The translations under genes were made by a program, and so were the position numbers. Source: an uncultured Acidobacteriia bacterium (GTDB lineage Bacteria > Acidobacteriota > Terriglobia > Bryobacterales > Bryobacteraceae). Taken from it: a stretch of 44,457 nucleotides of DNA. The notes below the pieces were generated by a model. That model worked only from the letters and a program-made list of their open reading frames with translations. It was not told the DNA's origin and searched no databases. Below, piece by piece: positions 7,646 through 15,955 of the stretch. Position 1 is the first letter of the stretch, and every line of letters starts with the position of its first letter. The DNA is taken from the NCBI GenBank assembly GCA_903875575.1, contig CAIQWJ010000061.1, forward strand, positions 1-44,457, given 5' to 3'.

Positions 7646-8854
7646 ATGCCTGTTCATAAACGCAAATACGAATCCGGCAAGGTCTCCTGGTACTACAAAT
7701 TCCAGCCGACCGGAGCGACGCGTGGGACACCCACGATCCGGGTTTTCGGATTTGGTACGAAGCGGGAAGCCGAGGATGCTGAGTGGAAGCGGAAAGCCGA
7801 AGAGGAACAAAAATACGAGTTGGCGAGGATGGGGACCGCAGTCGATGGTCCGATTCCCCAGACCCTCGGCATGCTGTTGCGGGAATTCTTCGTGCAGCAC
7901 GTGGACCAGAAGCTGGCTCCCAAGACCATCGAGCGATATCACGAGCAGGCGGCGTGCCTCAGTGCCGATCTGCTTAAGATGCCGATCACGGAGATTACGC
8001 CGCTGCATCTCAGCCGTGAGTGGAACCGGCTACTGGCAAGTGGCGGGCACCATCGCCGCACAATGGAACCACGGCCGCGCTCGGCGAAAACGGTCCGGAA
8101 CATCGCGGGCGTCGTATCGAGCGCATTCGCACGCGCCATCAGGTGGGGGCTGATCGCCAACAACCCCGTCGCACGCAGCGAACCGCCGGTGCCGAGAAAA
8201 CGGCGCGGAGTTGCACTCTCGACGATTCAGCAAAACGCGGTCATTGCGGCGGCGTCGGGGCCGTGGTGCCTGGCGACTTTTCTGGAAGTTTGTGCTGGGA
8301 CCGGCGCGAGGCGGGGCGAGATCCTGGCACTTCGCTGGTCCGATCTTGAGGATGGCCGAGTGATCATCACCAGATCCTTGACCCAGACCAAGACCGTGCT
8401 GGAGTTCAAGGGTACAAAGACGGAGGACAGCGTGCGTCCCGTGAGTCTTCCTCGGTCAACGGTTGTTGCACTGGAAGCCCATCGCCAGCGCCAGAATGAG
8501 TTTCGTCGGCAGTTCGGCCCCGATTACCGTGCCGATCTGGATTTAATCTTCGCGAACCCTGAGGGTACGCCTCTGAAGCCGGATTCGGTCTCAGCAGCGG
8601 TGTCAGTGCTATGCCGGCGCCTGAAGTTGCCGAAAGGCGTCAGTCTGCATACGCTGCGGCACAGCCATGGATCGCATTTGTTGGCGGCAGGAATGGAGAT
8701 CACCGCCGTGTCAGAGCGCCTCGGCCACTCCTCGATTCGCGTGACCGCCGATGTCTATTCCCACGCGATCCGCGGGAGGGATGACGAAGCCGCAAAGCGT
8801 TGGGACGATTTCCAGAAGCGGAATACGCCCGAAATGGCCACCGCCGTTCAGTAG
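7646..8854 (+). CDS. int: Tyrosine recombinase (integrase) of the island
   Basis: This 402-residue tyrosine recombinase has the N-terminal arm-binding and core-binding regions in about residues 1-165 and the catalytic domain after that. Catalytic residues are visible: the first Arg in ARRGEILALRW, HTLRHSHGSH supplying His-x-x-Arg, GHSS with the third His, and the nucleophile Tyr in TADVYSHAI. The N-terminus (KVSWYYKFQPTG) resembles the Arm DNA-binding domain of phage-type integrases that use tRNA targets. It should recombine the 24-bp tRNA-Glu repeat pair. It follows the excisionase-like gene by four bases. Its distance from attL (7.5 kb) is unusual. Confidence 0.95.
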   Translation: MPVHKRKYESGKVSWYYKFQPTGATRGTPTIRVFGFGTKREAEDAEWKRKAEEEQKYELARMGTAVDGPIPQTLGMLLREFFVQHVDQKLAPKTIERYHEQAACLSADLLKMPITEITPLHLSREWNRLLASGGHHRRTMEPRPRSAKTVRNIAGVVSSAFARAIRWGLIANNPVARSEPPVPRKRRGVALSTIQQNAVIAAASGPWCLATFLEVCAGTGARRGEILALRWSDLEDGRVIITRSLTQTKTVLEFKGTKTEDSVRPVSLPRSTVVALEAHRQRQNEFRRQFGPDYRADLDLIFANPEGTPLKPDSVSAAVSVLCRRLKLPKGVSLHTLRHSHGSHLLAAGMEITAVSERLGHSSIRVTADVYSHAIRGRDDEAAKRWDDFQKRNTPEMATAVQ

Positions 8855-8862
8855 GCCCGGCC

Positions 8863-8886
8863 ACTTCCGGGATATGTTCCGGAAGT
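8863..8886 (+). promoter_or_regulatory. Perfect 8-bp stem-loop after the integrase
   Basis: ACTTCCGG at 8863-8870 pairs with CCGGAAGT at 8879-8886 across an 8-base loop, starting nine bases after the integrase stop. No T-run follows, so it is not a standard intrinsic terminator. It could protect the 3' end of the integrase message or act as an attenuator before the next gene. Confidence 0.35.
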
Positions 8887-8947
8887 CCGCTGCCCGCGCC
8901 GCTATTTGACTTGCTTTCTGCCGCAAACGAAGTGATGAATGTGATCG

Positions 8948-9190
8948 ATGGAACTCAACAAAACCACCAAACAAAGCGCTGCGGCCTGCTATGCGGAGCG
9001 CCAGACGGAATGCCAGGACCTGCTCAAAAGGATTACGTGCCAGTTGGAACGGCACGCAAGCCGCCAGAAACAGGAACCGGCTGACTGGGGATGTGCGGGC
9101 GACCTCGGCAGAGTTGCCGAAGAACCCGCGTATGTCCTCGCCAGCCTCGGCGACCGCTCTGCGGTGGAACAAAAAGGACTGGAATACTGA
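8948..9190 (+). CDS. Small conserved hypothetical protein
   Basis: This 80-residue protein is rich in Glu, Gln and Cys. It has the pattern DWGCAGDLGRVAEEPAYVLA and ends in a KGLEY-type tail, a pattern I recognise from small proteins of integrated elements without known function. It lies two bases before the DUF3489 gene, so the two are probably co-transcribed and share the terminator at 9777. Confidence 0.65.
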   Translation: MELNKTTKQSAAACYAERQTECQDLLKRITCQLERHASRQKQEPADWGCAGDLGRVAEEPAYVLASLGDRSAVEQKGLEY

Positions 9191-9192
9191 AC

Positions 9193-9747
9193 ATGACGAC
9201 ATTCAACATCGACAACGAGAACAACATCACGGCATTTGCCACCCACGAGGACGCACTGAAACACGGTGCGGAAGGGGCTTTCGCCAGCGAGAAGGCACTT
9301 CTCAAACTGACGAGCCAGTGGCCGATCGGCCGCTTCGCCGACGTCTGGAACGCCTTCGCGGGCGTGGTTCCCTTCGATCAACTGAAGCCGGTCAAGAAAT
9401 TCACCGACCGCAAGACGGCAGTCGCCCGAATCTGGAAGGCGGTTCAGGCTCTGACGCCTGCACCTGCGCAACTCGCGGCCCACGTCGCGCCGAAGAAGGC
9501 CAGGTCGGCCAAGGGTGCCGCCCGCAAGGACCAGCCGCCCACCGCGAGCGACGGGAGCAAGAAAGCAATCGTGCTGGAACTGATTCGCCGCGACACTGGC
9601 GCGAGCCTGCAGGAACTCATGACTGCTACCGGCTGGCAGGCGCACAGCGTACGCGGATTTATCTCGGGCAGCCTCGGCAAGAAGATGGGCCTGTCCGTCG
9701 AGTCCTTCAAGCAGGAGAACGGGGATCGGGCCTACCGCGCACAGTAA
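9193..9747 (+). CDS. DUF3489 domain protein
   Basis: This 184-residue protein has its start at the ATG at 9193 because the preceding gene ends at 9190. The N-terminal half is unremarkable. After a Lys/Ala-rich linker, residues about 118-180 carry LQELMTATGWQAHSVRGFIS and then SLGKKMGLSVES, the signature of DUF3489, a small winged-helix-like domain common in phages and integrated elements. It probably binds DNA and has a regulatory role. A strong terminator follows 30 bases after the stop. Confidence 0.8.
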   Translation: MTTFNIDNENNITAFATHEDALKHGAEGAFASEKALLKLTSQWPIGRFADVWNAFAGVVPFDQLKPVKKFTDRKTAVARIWKAVQALTPAPAQLAAHVAPKKARSAKGAARKDQPPTASDGSKKAIVLELIRRDTGASLQELMTATGWQAHSVRGFISGSLGKKMGLSVESFKQENGDRAYRAQ

Positions 9748-9776
9748 TCAGAACTGATCAACATCGCAGCAATTAG

Positions 9777-9805
9777 AGGCACCGCAGGCCAGCGGTGCCT
9801 TTTTT
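9777..9805 (+). terminator. Intrinsic terminator after the DUF3489 gene
   Basis: A perfect 9-bp stem (AGGCACCGC at 9777-9785 with GCGGTGCCT at 9792-9800) encloses a 6-base loop and runs directly into six T residues. It closes the integrase/DUF3489 transcription unit and separates it from the primase gene at 9835. Confidence 0.9.
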
Positions 9806-9834
9806 CATTCAGACAGCATTTTTCCGGAGATCTC

Positions 9835-12165
9835 ATGACCAGTATCACCGACCTACTGACGCCAGGCGAAATTGCGACCTACTACGCTGCCCGCACTCCA
9901 TCGCTGAAACAGCGGGGACCGGAATGGCGCGCCGGGTGTGTTGTTCATGGCGGCAAGGATCTGAACTTCTCGGTCAAGGCCGAGACGGGCGAATGGTATT
10001 GCCACAGCCAGTGCAACCGTGGCGGGTCCGTCTATGACCTGGAAATGGAGCTCACGGGCGCAGCCTTCAGAGAGGCCGCCGCCGAGGTTCGTCAGATCAT
10101 CGGTCGAGGCGACCGTCGCTCAAATGGCGGCGTCGCCGCGCATCCGGCAAGTGGCCCCACGAAGCTGTCGCCGTGGTCGAAGAAATTCCTCGAAGAGCGT
10201 ATCCGGCAGACGATGGATCACGAGTCTCTTGAGTTCGTCGCTGCCTACCGGTATCACCACGCCGATGGACGGTTTGCCTGGGCCAAGATCCGCTTCGTGG
10301 ACGGAGCCGGCAACAAGACTTTTCGCTGCCTGGCGGTCAGCCGCAAGGGCGGATGGGTGTCTCCGAGCAAGGCCGGTGTCCCGCCACTCCTCTATCGCTT
10401 GCCGGAGGTGCTGGCGGCCGAAGAGATTGACCTCGTGAACGGAGAGAAGGCCGCGGACGCCGGCGCGATCCTCGGACGCGTGACCACCTGCGCGCCCAAT
10501 GGCGAGGGTAACTGGGAGCCCGAGTTCACAAAGTTCCTGACCGGCAAGAGCGTGAACATCTTCGTTGACAACGATGACAAAGGCAGGCAGCACGGACGTC
10601 TGATTTCCGGACAATTGTCCGGGATTGCCAATGCGGTTCGGGTCGTCGAGTTGCCGGGACTGCCGCCCAAAGGCGACCTGTACGACTGGATCGAAGCTGG
10701 CGGTACGCTCGAGCAACTCAACGAGATCGTCCAAGGCACGCCCACCGTCGTCGAAACGGCTCTGATTGATCAAGTTTTCGGTCCAATGACCGACGATTCC
10801 TCCGCGCCGCCGGATGGTCCCCGCGTCGAGGAAGACGCTCCTTCTGTCTTTCAGAAGATGGCTCCTTATCCAGCCCCACTCGGCGAAGACGCCTACTATG
10901 GCATCGCGGGACGGTTCATTCGCCTGGTGGAACCGCACACGGAAGCCGATCCCTCGTTCATGCTGATTCAGTTTCTCGCCTATGCCGGCAACATCATCGG
11001 ACGCCGGGCCTTTGTCTGGGCGGGTGCTGATAGGCACTACTCAAACACGTTCATCTGCGGTGTCGGGCCCACGTCCAGTGGGCGCAAGGGTTCAGCCGCC
11101 GGGCCGGCGCAACTCTTCTTCAGTGGCATCGACGACGATTGGGTGAAATCCATTCAATCGGGTTTGTCCTCGGGCGAAGGACTCATCTGGAGTGTGCGCG
11201 ATCCCATCTCCCGCCGCGAGAAGGTCAGCCAGGGCAAGGGCAAAGCCGCCGAGTACGAAGATGTCCTGGTCGATCCGGGCGTCGCGGACAAGCGGATGTT
11301 AGTTCAACAGTCGGAGTTCTTCGGCGCGTTACAGGCGATGCGCCGGCAGGGCAACAACCTGAGCCCCACCATGCGCGATGCCTTCGACAAGGGACTGCTC
11401 AACAGCATGGTGAAGAACAGCCCCGCCAAGGCTACCGATGCTCATATCACCATCGTCGGCAACATCACCAAAGAGGAACTCCTGCGGGCCATGCTCGTTG
11501 ACGAGATGGACAACGGCTTTGCGAACCGTTTTCTCTGGGTCTGTTCCCGGCGTTCCAGATGCCTGCCTGAAGGTGGTCGAATGTGGGATGTCATTCAGAG
11601 TGAGCCATTCCGTGAACTGCAGAAAGACTTCAACCGGATCCACTACAAGATCGAAGGGGCTGTGCGCCGGGACGCTGACGCCGCCGATATCTGGGGTTAC
11701 GACGACCGGCCCGACGCCGGAGTGTACAAAGAACTGACCCGGGAGCGGCACGGGATGCATGGTGCCTGCACGGCGCGCGCCGCCGCGATCACGCTGCGGG
11801 TGTCACTGATCTATGCCCTGCTTGATGGCGCGAGGGAGATCCGCAAAGAGCACCTGACGGCCGCGCTCGAAGTATGGCGGTATTGCGACGAGTCGGCCAA
11901 GTACATCTTCGGCGACGCGCTGGGCGATCCGACCGCCGACGAGATTCTCCGGGCGCTACGGGCTGTTCCTGCCGGAATGACGCGTACCGAGATTGCAGCC
12001 CTGTTCGAGCGGCACAAATCGGCCAGCGAACTAAGCCGCGCCCTCCTGGTGCTCCACAATCGCAGCCTTGTTCGGTTTGAGTCGCAGCGCACGAAGGGGA
12101 GGCCAGTGGAACGGTGGCACGCGGTGTGGCAGGTTGCCGCAACAGAGGGCAGCAGCGCGTCGTGA
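9835..12165 (+). CDS. Primase-helicase type replication protein (zinc finger, TOPRIM-like, DUF3987)
   Basis: This 776-residue protein probably starts replication of the excised element. Cys35, His38, Cys56 and Cys60 form a CHC2-like zinc site of primases. Residues about 200-300 form a TOPRIM-like region: the strand LVNGEKAADAG, then NIFVDNDDKG with the acidic pair, then KGDLYDW. The C-terminal half from about residue 340 matches the DUF3987 helicase-like domain, with a nucleotide-binding loop GVGPTSSGRKGSA. A ribosome-binding purine tract (CGGAG) precedes the start. The iteron palindrome begins one base after the stop codon, as expected for an initiator beside its origin. Plasmid, phage and satellite elements all use such proteins. 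Confidence 0.88.
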   Translation: MTSITDLLTPGEIATYYAARTPSLKQRGPEWRAGCVVHGGKDLNFSVKAETGEWYCHSQCNRGGSVYDLEMELTGAAFREAAAEVRQIIGRGDRRSNGGVAAHPASGPTKLSPWSKKFLEERIRQTMDHESLEFVAAYRYHHADGRFAWAKIRFVDGAGNKTFRCLAVSRKGGWVSPSKAGVPPLLYRLPEVLAAEEIDLVNGEKAADAGAILGRVTTCAPNGEGNWEPEFTKFLTGKSVNIFVDNDDKGRQHGRLISGQLSGIANAVRVVELPGLPPKGDLYDWIEAGGTLEQLNEIVQGTPTVVETALIDQVFGPMTDDSSAPPDGPRVEEDAPSVFQKMAPYPAPLGEDAYYGIAGRFIRLVEPHTEADPSFMLIQFLAYAGNIIGRRAFVWAGADRHYSNTFICGVGPTSSGRKGSAAGPAQLFFSGIDDDWVKSIQSGLSSGEGLIWSVRDPISRREKVSQGKGKAAEYEDVLVDPGVADKRMLVQQSEFFGALQAMRRQGNNLSPTMRDAFDKGLLNSMVKNSPAKATDAHITIVGNITKEELLRAMLVDEMDNGFANRFLWVCSRRSRCLPEGGRMWDVIQSEPFRELQKDFNRIHYKIEGAVRRDADAADIWGYDDRPDAGVYKELTRERHGMHGACTARAAAITLRVSLIYALLDGAREIRKEHLTAALEVWRYCDESAKYIFGDALGDPTADEILRALRAVPAGMTRTEIAALFERHKSASELSRALLVLHNRSLVRFESQRTKGRPVERWHAVWQVAATEGSSAS

Positions 12166-12427
12166 GAAAACTTATTTCGCAAAACTGCCTACCTTATTTC
12201 GCACGCTAAGTTCTTTGTTCTCTATTTCTTTCGCTTAATTCTCTTATTTCGCTCATGTACGCAGGAGACAAGGGAAGGCCCCAATCCCTATGGGCGATCC
12301 CCAGATTCGTCCTCTTCACGATACAGGGAAGAGTAGGAGTGCGAAAAAAGCGAAGTAAGCGAAAGAAGCTGATTCCATTGGCTTTAGCTTGCGAAATAAG
12401 GTAGGCAGTTTTGCGAAATAAGTTTTC
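12166..12427. repeat. 262-bp palindromic iteron region, candidate replication origin
   Basis: Two 44-bp arms (12166-12209 and 12384-12427) are inverted copies with one mismatch. Inside them the decamer CTTATTTCGC occurs forward at 12171, 12193 and 12243 and as its complement GCGAAATAAG at 12391 and 12413. Copies in each arm start 22 bases apart, two helical turns. A second nested inverted repeat (about 12225-12254 against 12339-12368) carries degenerate copies (GCGAAAAAAG, GCGAAGTAAG, GCGAAAGAAG). The region is richer in A+T than its surroundings and directly follows the primase-helicase gene. This matches iteron origins of plasmids and phage satellites; a complex operator is the main alternative. 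Confidence 0.7.
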
Positions 12428-12476
12428 CGGTGATCAACAGTGACGGTGACAGACCAGATAGAAGAAAAAGGAAGGA

Positions 12477-13265
12477 ATGATGACAACCAACAATATGAAC
12501 AGCGAATCGACCGCCAGTGAGCGGCAACCGACCTCGACAGTAACAACCGCGAGGCCAAACAGGTGGGAAGTATACAAGAAGGAAAGAGAAGCGAACAGCC
12601 CGGCGCAGTTCTTGGAACTCGAATCCGCGGAACAGGCCGCGCTGGTGGACTGGATAAAAAGCGTACTCGTGCCGGCGAAGACTCCCTTCCGCCGCAACAG
12701 TTATGGCATGAAGCATGACTTCGATCGCGAACCAGACGGTTTCTATGTCAGGAACGGCGCATTCAAGGGTGCCATGGTGGCGGCAGGCTTCCCACCAGTG
12801 GATGAAACTGAGTTGAACTGGCGTTTCCGTGTGAGGCCAGCAAAGATACTCAGCCGTGTGGAGCAGCGGGAACACGGGTTCTTCGGTCGCAACTGGCTCG
12901 CCCGGGATCGCTGGCGCGACAAAGGATACGCAGTCCTCCAGCCAACCCAACGTGTGCGAATGCTGCAGCACAGCCGGGAATGCGCCCTGGAGCGTCGTCC
13001 GCAGATTGTGGTGCTACGGGAAAGGTACGTGGCCAAGATCAGCCTGGACACGGCACCCGCCGGCTATCGTCTCACTCGAGAAGCAGTAGCGGCAGTCCTT
13101 GCAATATTCGAGGAGTTCGATCCGAAGGGCTCGCGCTCGTGGGTTGTGAACGAGCGCATGGCTGTGATCCGGCGGGTTCCCGGGCCGCGGGTGGAAGAAG
13201 TGGCTCTGGCATTCCTCAGAATCGCGAATGGTTGCGCTGGCGCGCAGCCGATCTTCTCGCGCTGA
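12477..13265 (+). CDS. Conserved hypothetical protein of mobile elements
   Basis: This 262-residue protein starts at an ATG preceded by a purine-rich GGAAGGA ribosome binding site. The N-terminal 40 residues are polar. The centre holds RRNSYGMKHDFDRE, then FYVRNGAFKGAMVAAGFPP and ELNWRF, a conserved block I associate with hypothetical proteins of phages and integrative elements. The function is unknown. A position between the likely origin and the terminase small subunit suggests a role in replication or packaging. Confidence 0.75.
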   Translation: MMTTNNMNSESTASERQPTSTVTTARPNRWEVYKKEREANSPAQFLELESAEQAALVDWIKSVLVPAKTPFRRNSYGMKHDFDREPDGFYVRNGAFKGAMVAAGFPPVDETELNWRFRVRPAKILSRVEQREHGFFGRNWLARDRWRDKGYAVLQPTQRVRMLQHSRECALERRPQIVVLRERYVAKISLDTAPAGYRLTREAVAAVLAIFEEFDPKGSRSWVVNERMAVIRRVPGPRVEEVALAFLRIANGCAGAQPIFSR

Positions 13266-13689
13266 ATTCCGAATTTGTTCCGATTCGTTCAGGAACAGGT
13301 AATGCCGCGAGCAGGCTCGAGTGGGCGGCTCGCGGCACTCGTTCCGACTTGTGGAAAATTTCACACAAGTGGCCGGACCAGCCACCCGCGCGTCAATGCT
13401 GCACAACCTCCCTGCGTGCACAAACTGGGATCGGCGACAGGAGACAATCCAGATGCCGGAGGGGGGTAGGCGGGTCAAATCTCTACGACCCTCGGTCCCG
13501 ATACCGTTGCGCCCCTTTCTGTTAAAATCCGCGAAATTGAAATTTCCAAAAGCCGCAAGGCGACCGGTTTCAAGTAATGAATTCAATTGCTTAGCTTGCG
13601 CGGATCACCGACGGAGCCTGTCGCTATTTGTGCGCTGACGTCCGCCGGATGTTTTGTGACAGTTTGTGGCGGAGAACAAAGGCAAAATC
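13266..13689. other. About 420 bp intergenic region with a strong stem-loop
   Basis: A perfect 10-bp stem pairs TGCCGCGAGC (13303-13312) with GCTCGCGGCA (13328-13337) over a 15-base loop. An outer helix, GGAAC (13292-13296) with GTTCC (13341-13345), may extend it. No T-run follows. Short open frames here lack ribosome binding sites and overlap each other. The region should contain the promoter for the terminase small subunit. The structured segment could be a regulatory RNA or a processing site. Confidence 0.4.
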
Positions 13690-14226
13690 ATGCGCGGACG
13701 AAAACCAAAAGGCGCCAGCCGGAAACTGGCCGAGGGAGACACCCGGAAGATCGGCGCGCACAAGCTCGCCGCTCAGATCGCCGGGGAACCGAGAGCGGTT
13801 CGCGGGTTGCCGCCGTGTCCGCGACATCTCCGGGGACGGGCGCGTGCCGCCTGGAACTTCTGGCGTGAGGAACTGATCGCGATGAATCTTGACTGTCGTC
13901 CGGATGCGCAGATGCTGGAGGGCGCATGCGTGGCCTACGAGGCCGCAGTCAATTCCTACGAAACGATTCACAAGCAGGGTCGTTTGATCGCCAGGCGTGC
14001 GGCGGACCCAAAGACAGGCCAACTGGTGGTTGTCGATGTACGTCCGCATCCCGCCGTCGCGATGGGAAACGATGCTTGGACCCTGCTCCGTTCATTTTGC
14101 AGCGAATTCGGCCTCAGCCCGGTCAGCCGGGCGCGCCTCTCGATTGATCGAACGGATACTGGCGACGATGATCTGATGAAGATCCTGATGCAGCCACGAC
14201 CGCCAAAGACGGGGTTCGTTCAGTGA
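13690..14226 (+). CDS. terS: Phage terminase small subunit, P27 family
   Basis: This 178-residue protein starts RGRKPKGASRKLAEGDTRK, the hallmark N-terminus of P27-family small terminases. LRGRARAAWNFWREELIAMN follows, and then a C-terminal EFGLSPVSRARLS block. The ATG at 13690 is preceded by AAAGG; a GTG at 13666 is in frame. Small terminases recognise the pac or cos site and pass DNA to the large ATPase/nuclease subunit. No large terminase, portal or capsid gene is present in the island. A lone small terminase is a known device of some phage satellites for redirecting a helper phage's packaging; alternatively it is a prophage remnant. Confidence 0.88.
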   Translation: MRGRKPKGASRKLAEGDTRKIGAHKLAAQIAGEPRAVRGLPPCPRHLRGRARAAWNFWREELIAMNLDCRPDAQMLEGACVAYEAAVNSYETIHKQGRLIARRAADPKTGQLVVVDVRPHPAVAMGNDAWTLLRSFCSEFGLSPVSRARLSIDRTDTGDDDLMKILMQPRPPKTGFVQ

Positions 14227-14407
14227 TAGTCACCTTTCGTCCGGTGAATTCCACGAAGATGGCCAGGTCGGAAAACCCGTCCGGCATCCGGTGCGCCCCG
14301 AGAAGCAACGATGCTTCCCGTTCGCGAACACACCCCAGCGGGAAAATAATCTATCGCTGCGTCGAACCAAATCCAACGAACACCCGTTAACTCAATCAGG
14401 TATTGTC

Positions 14408-15955
14408 GTGCAACTGGGACCTCCTTCTCCGAACCGTCGCGTCATTCGAGCAGCCCAGTACCTGCGAATGTCAACGGAACACCAGCAATACTCGCTTGAC
14501 AACCAGGCGTTGGCAATCAGTCGCTACGCCGAGGCGAACAGCATGTCCATTGTTCGAACGTTCGAAGACGGGGGGCGGAGTGGACTCGTCTTGTCGGGGC
14601 GAACTGGCCTGCAAGAACTTCTGGCAGCAGTGCAGAGCGGCCAGGCTGAGTTCGAAGTGATTCTTGTTTACGACGTGAGTCGATGGGGGCGTTTTCAGGA
14701 TTCCGACGAAGGCATATATTACGAATACCTTTGTAAGCGGGCCAAAATCGCAGTTCACTTCTGCGCCGAGCTCTTCCCGAACGACGCCAGTCTGACGACT
14801 GCCGTTCTCAAGACAGTGAAGAGAACGATGGCTGGCGAATACAGCAGAGAACTGTCGGTGAAGGTGTTCGCCGGCCAGTGTCGGTTGATTGAACTGGGCT
14901 ATCGGCAAGGTGGGCCGGCGGGGTTCGGTCTCCGCCGTCAATTAATCGCACAAGACCGAACTGCGAAGGGCATTCTCTCACGCGGCGAACACAAGAGCAT
15001 CCAAACCGATCGGGTGATTCTGGTACCCGGCCCGACTGAGGAGAGCGCCATCGTTCGTGAGATATACGATCGGTTCACCAAAAAGGATGAAACCGAGACA
15101 GTGATCGCGGACGTGCTCAACTCCCGAGGCATCGTCACCGATCTGGGTCGACCGTGGACCCGCCAGACGATTCGCCAAGTCTTGACAAATCCCAAATATG
15201 CCGGCGCGAACGTTTTCAATCGCCGATCTTTCAAGCTCAAGAAGCAACGCCTGAATAATCCACCGACCATTTGGGTGCGCCGCGATGGCGCATTTGAAGC
15301 CCTGATTGACCAGGAGCAGTTTCTCGCCGCCCAAATCATCGTTGAAGGGCGCCACCAGCACTATTCAGACGAACAGATGCTCACTGAGCTTCGTCACCTG
15401 CTGGCGACAACAGGACGCCTCTCGGGAATCCTGATCGACGAAACAGCGGGGCTGCCTTCGAGCGGCGCATACCGGCAACGCTTCGGAAGCCTGTTCCGAG
15501 CTTATGAGCTGGTGGGATACCACCCGTTGCGGGATTATTCGTTCGTGGAACTCAATAGGTCTGTGCGCCGAACTCATGGAGATCTATCTGCCTCCATCGT
15601 CGCCGCAGTTGAACAAGCCGGGGCTCGGGTCGAACAGGATGCCACAACAGACTTGCTGACCATCAACGATGAATTCACGGCGTCGGTCATTCTCGCGCGG
15701 TGCCGGTCGACGCCATTGGGCCATCATCGCTGGCTGCTCCGGCTCGAAGACTCGCTGCAGCCGGATGTCACGGTAGCAGCGCGGCTTACGCCCGCCAACG
15801 ATTCTATTCTGGACTACTATCTTTTCCCGCGAATCGATGTTCTGGTCTCCCGTCTCCTTTCGGACCAAAACGCCCTTTCGGTAGACGTGTACCGATTTGA
15901 TGATCTTAGTTTCTTCATAGGGATGGCGACACGCGCACAGATCGAGGCCGCATGA
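14408..15955 (+). CDS. Large serine recombinase
   Basis: This protein of about 515 residues starts at a GTG at 14408; the frame is open back to a GTG at 14291. The resolvase domain begins AAQYLRMSTEHQQYSLDNQ, with the nucleophile Ser22, and continues to VYDVSRWGRF with the conserved Arg residues. A Recombinase domain follows (PAGFGLRRQL, then VLNSRGIVTDLGRPWTRQTI and VLTNPKYAG). The C-terminal 200 residues are unusual and lack an obvious zinc ribbon. The gene overlaps the following ParB-like gene by ATGA. The coupling implies the recombinase acts together with ParB/RepB-like partners, perhaps as a separate mobile cassette inside the island. Confidence 0.88.
   Translation: MQLGPPSPNRRVIRAAQYLRMSTEHQQYSLDNQALAISRYAEANSMSIVRTFEDGGRSGLVLSGRTGLQELLAAVQSGQAEFEVILVYDVSRWGRFQDSDEGIYYEYLCKRAKIAVHFCAELFPNDASLTTAVLKTVKRTMAGEYSRELSVKVFAGQCRLIELGYRQGGPAGFGLRRQLIAQDRTAKGILSRGEHKSIQTDRVILVPGPTEESAIVREIYDRFTKKDETETVIADVLNSRGIVTDLGRPWTRQTIRQVLTNPKYAGANVFNRRSFKLKKQRLNNPPTIWVRRDGAFEALIDQEQFLAAQIIVEGRHQHYSDEQMLTELRHLLATTGRLSGILIDETAGLPSSGAYRQRFGSLFRAYELVGYHPLRDYSFVELNRSVRRTHGDLSASIVAAVEQAGARVEQDATTDLLTINDEFTASVILARCRSTPLGHHRWLLRLEDSLQPDVTVAARLTPANDSILDYYLFPRIDVLVSRLLSDQNALSVDVYRFDDLSFFIGMATRAQIEAA

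Noticed and set aside
12166-12427. CRISPR array
   Set aside because: The repeats are inverted and short, without regular unique spacers, and no cas genes are present.
14302-14317. Six-bp hairpin GAAGCA-ACGA-TGCTTC after the terminase gene
   Set aside because: It has no T-run and is too short to call a terminator.
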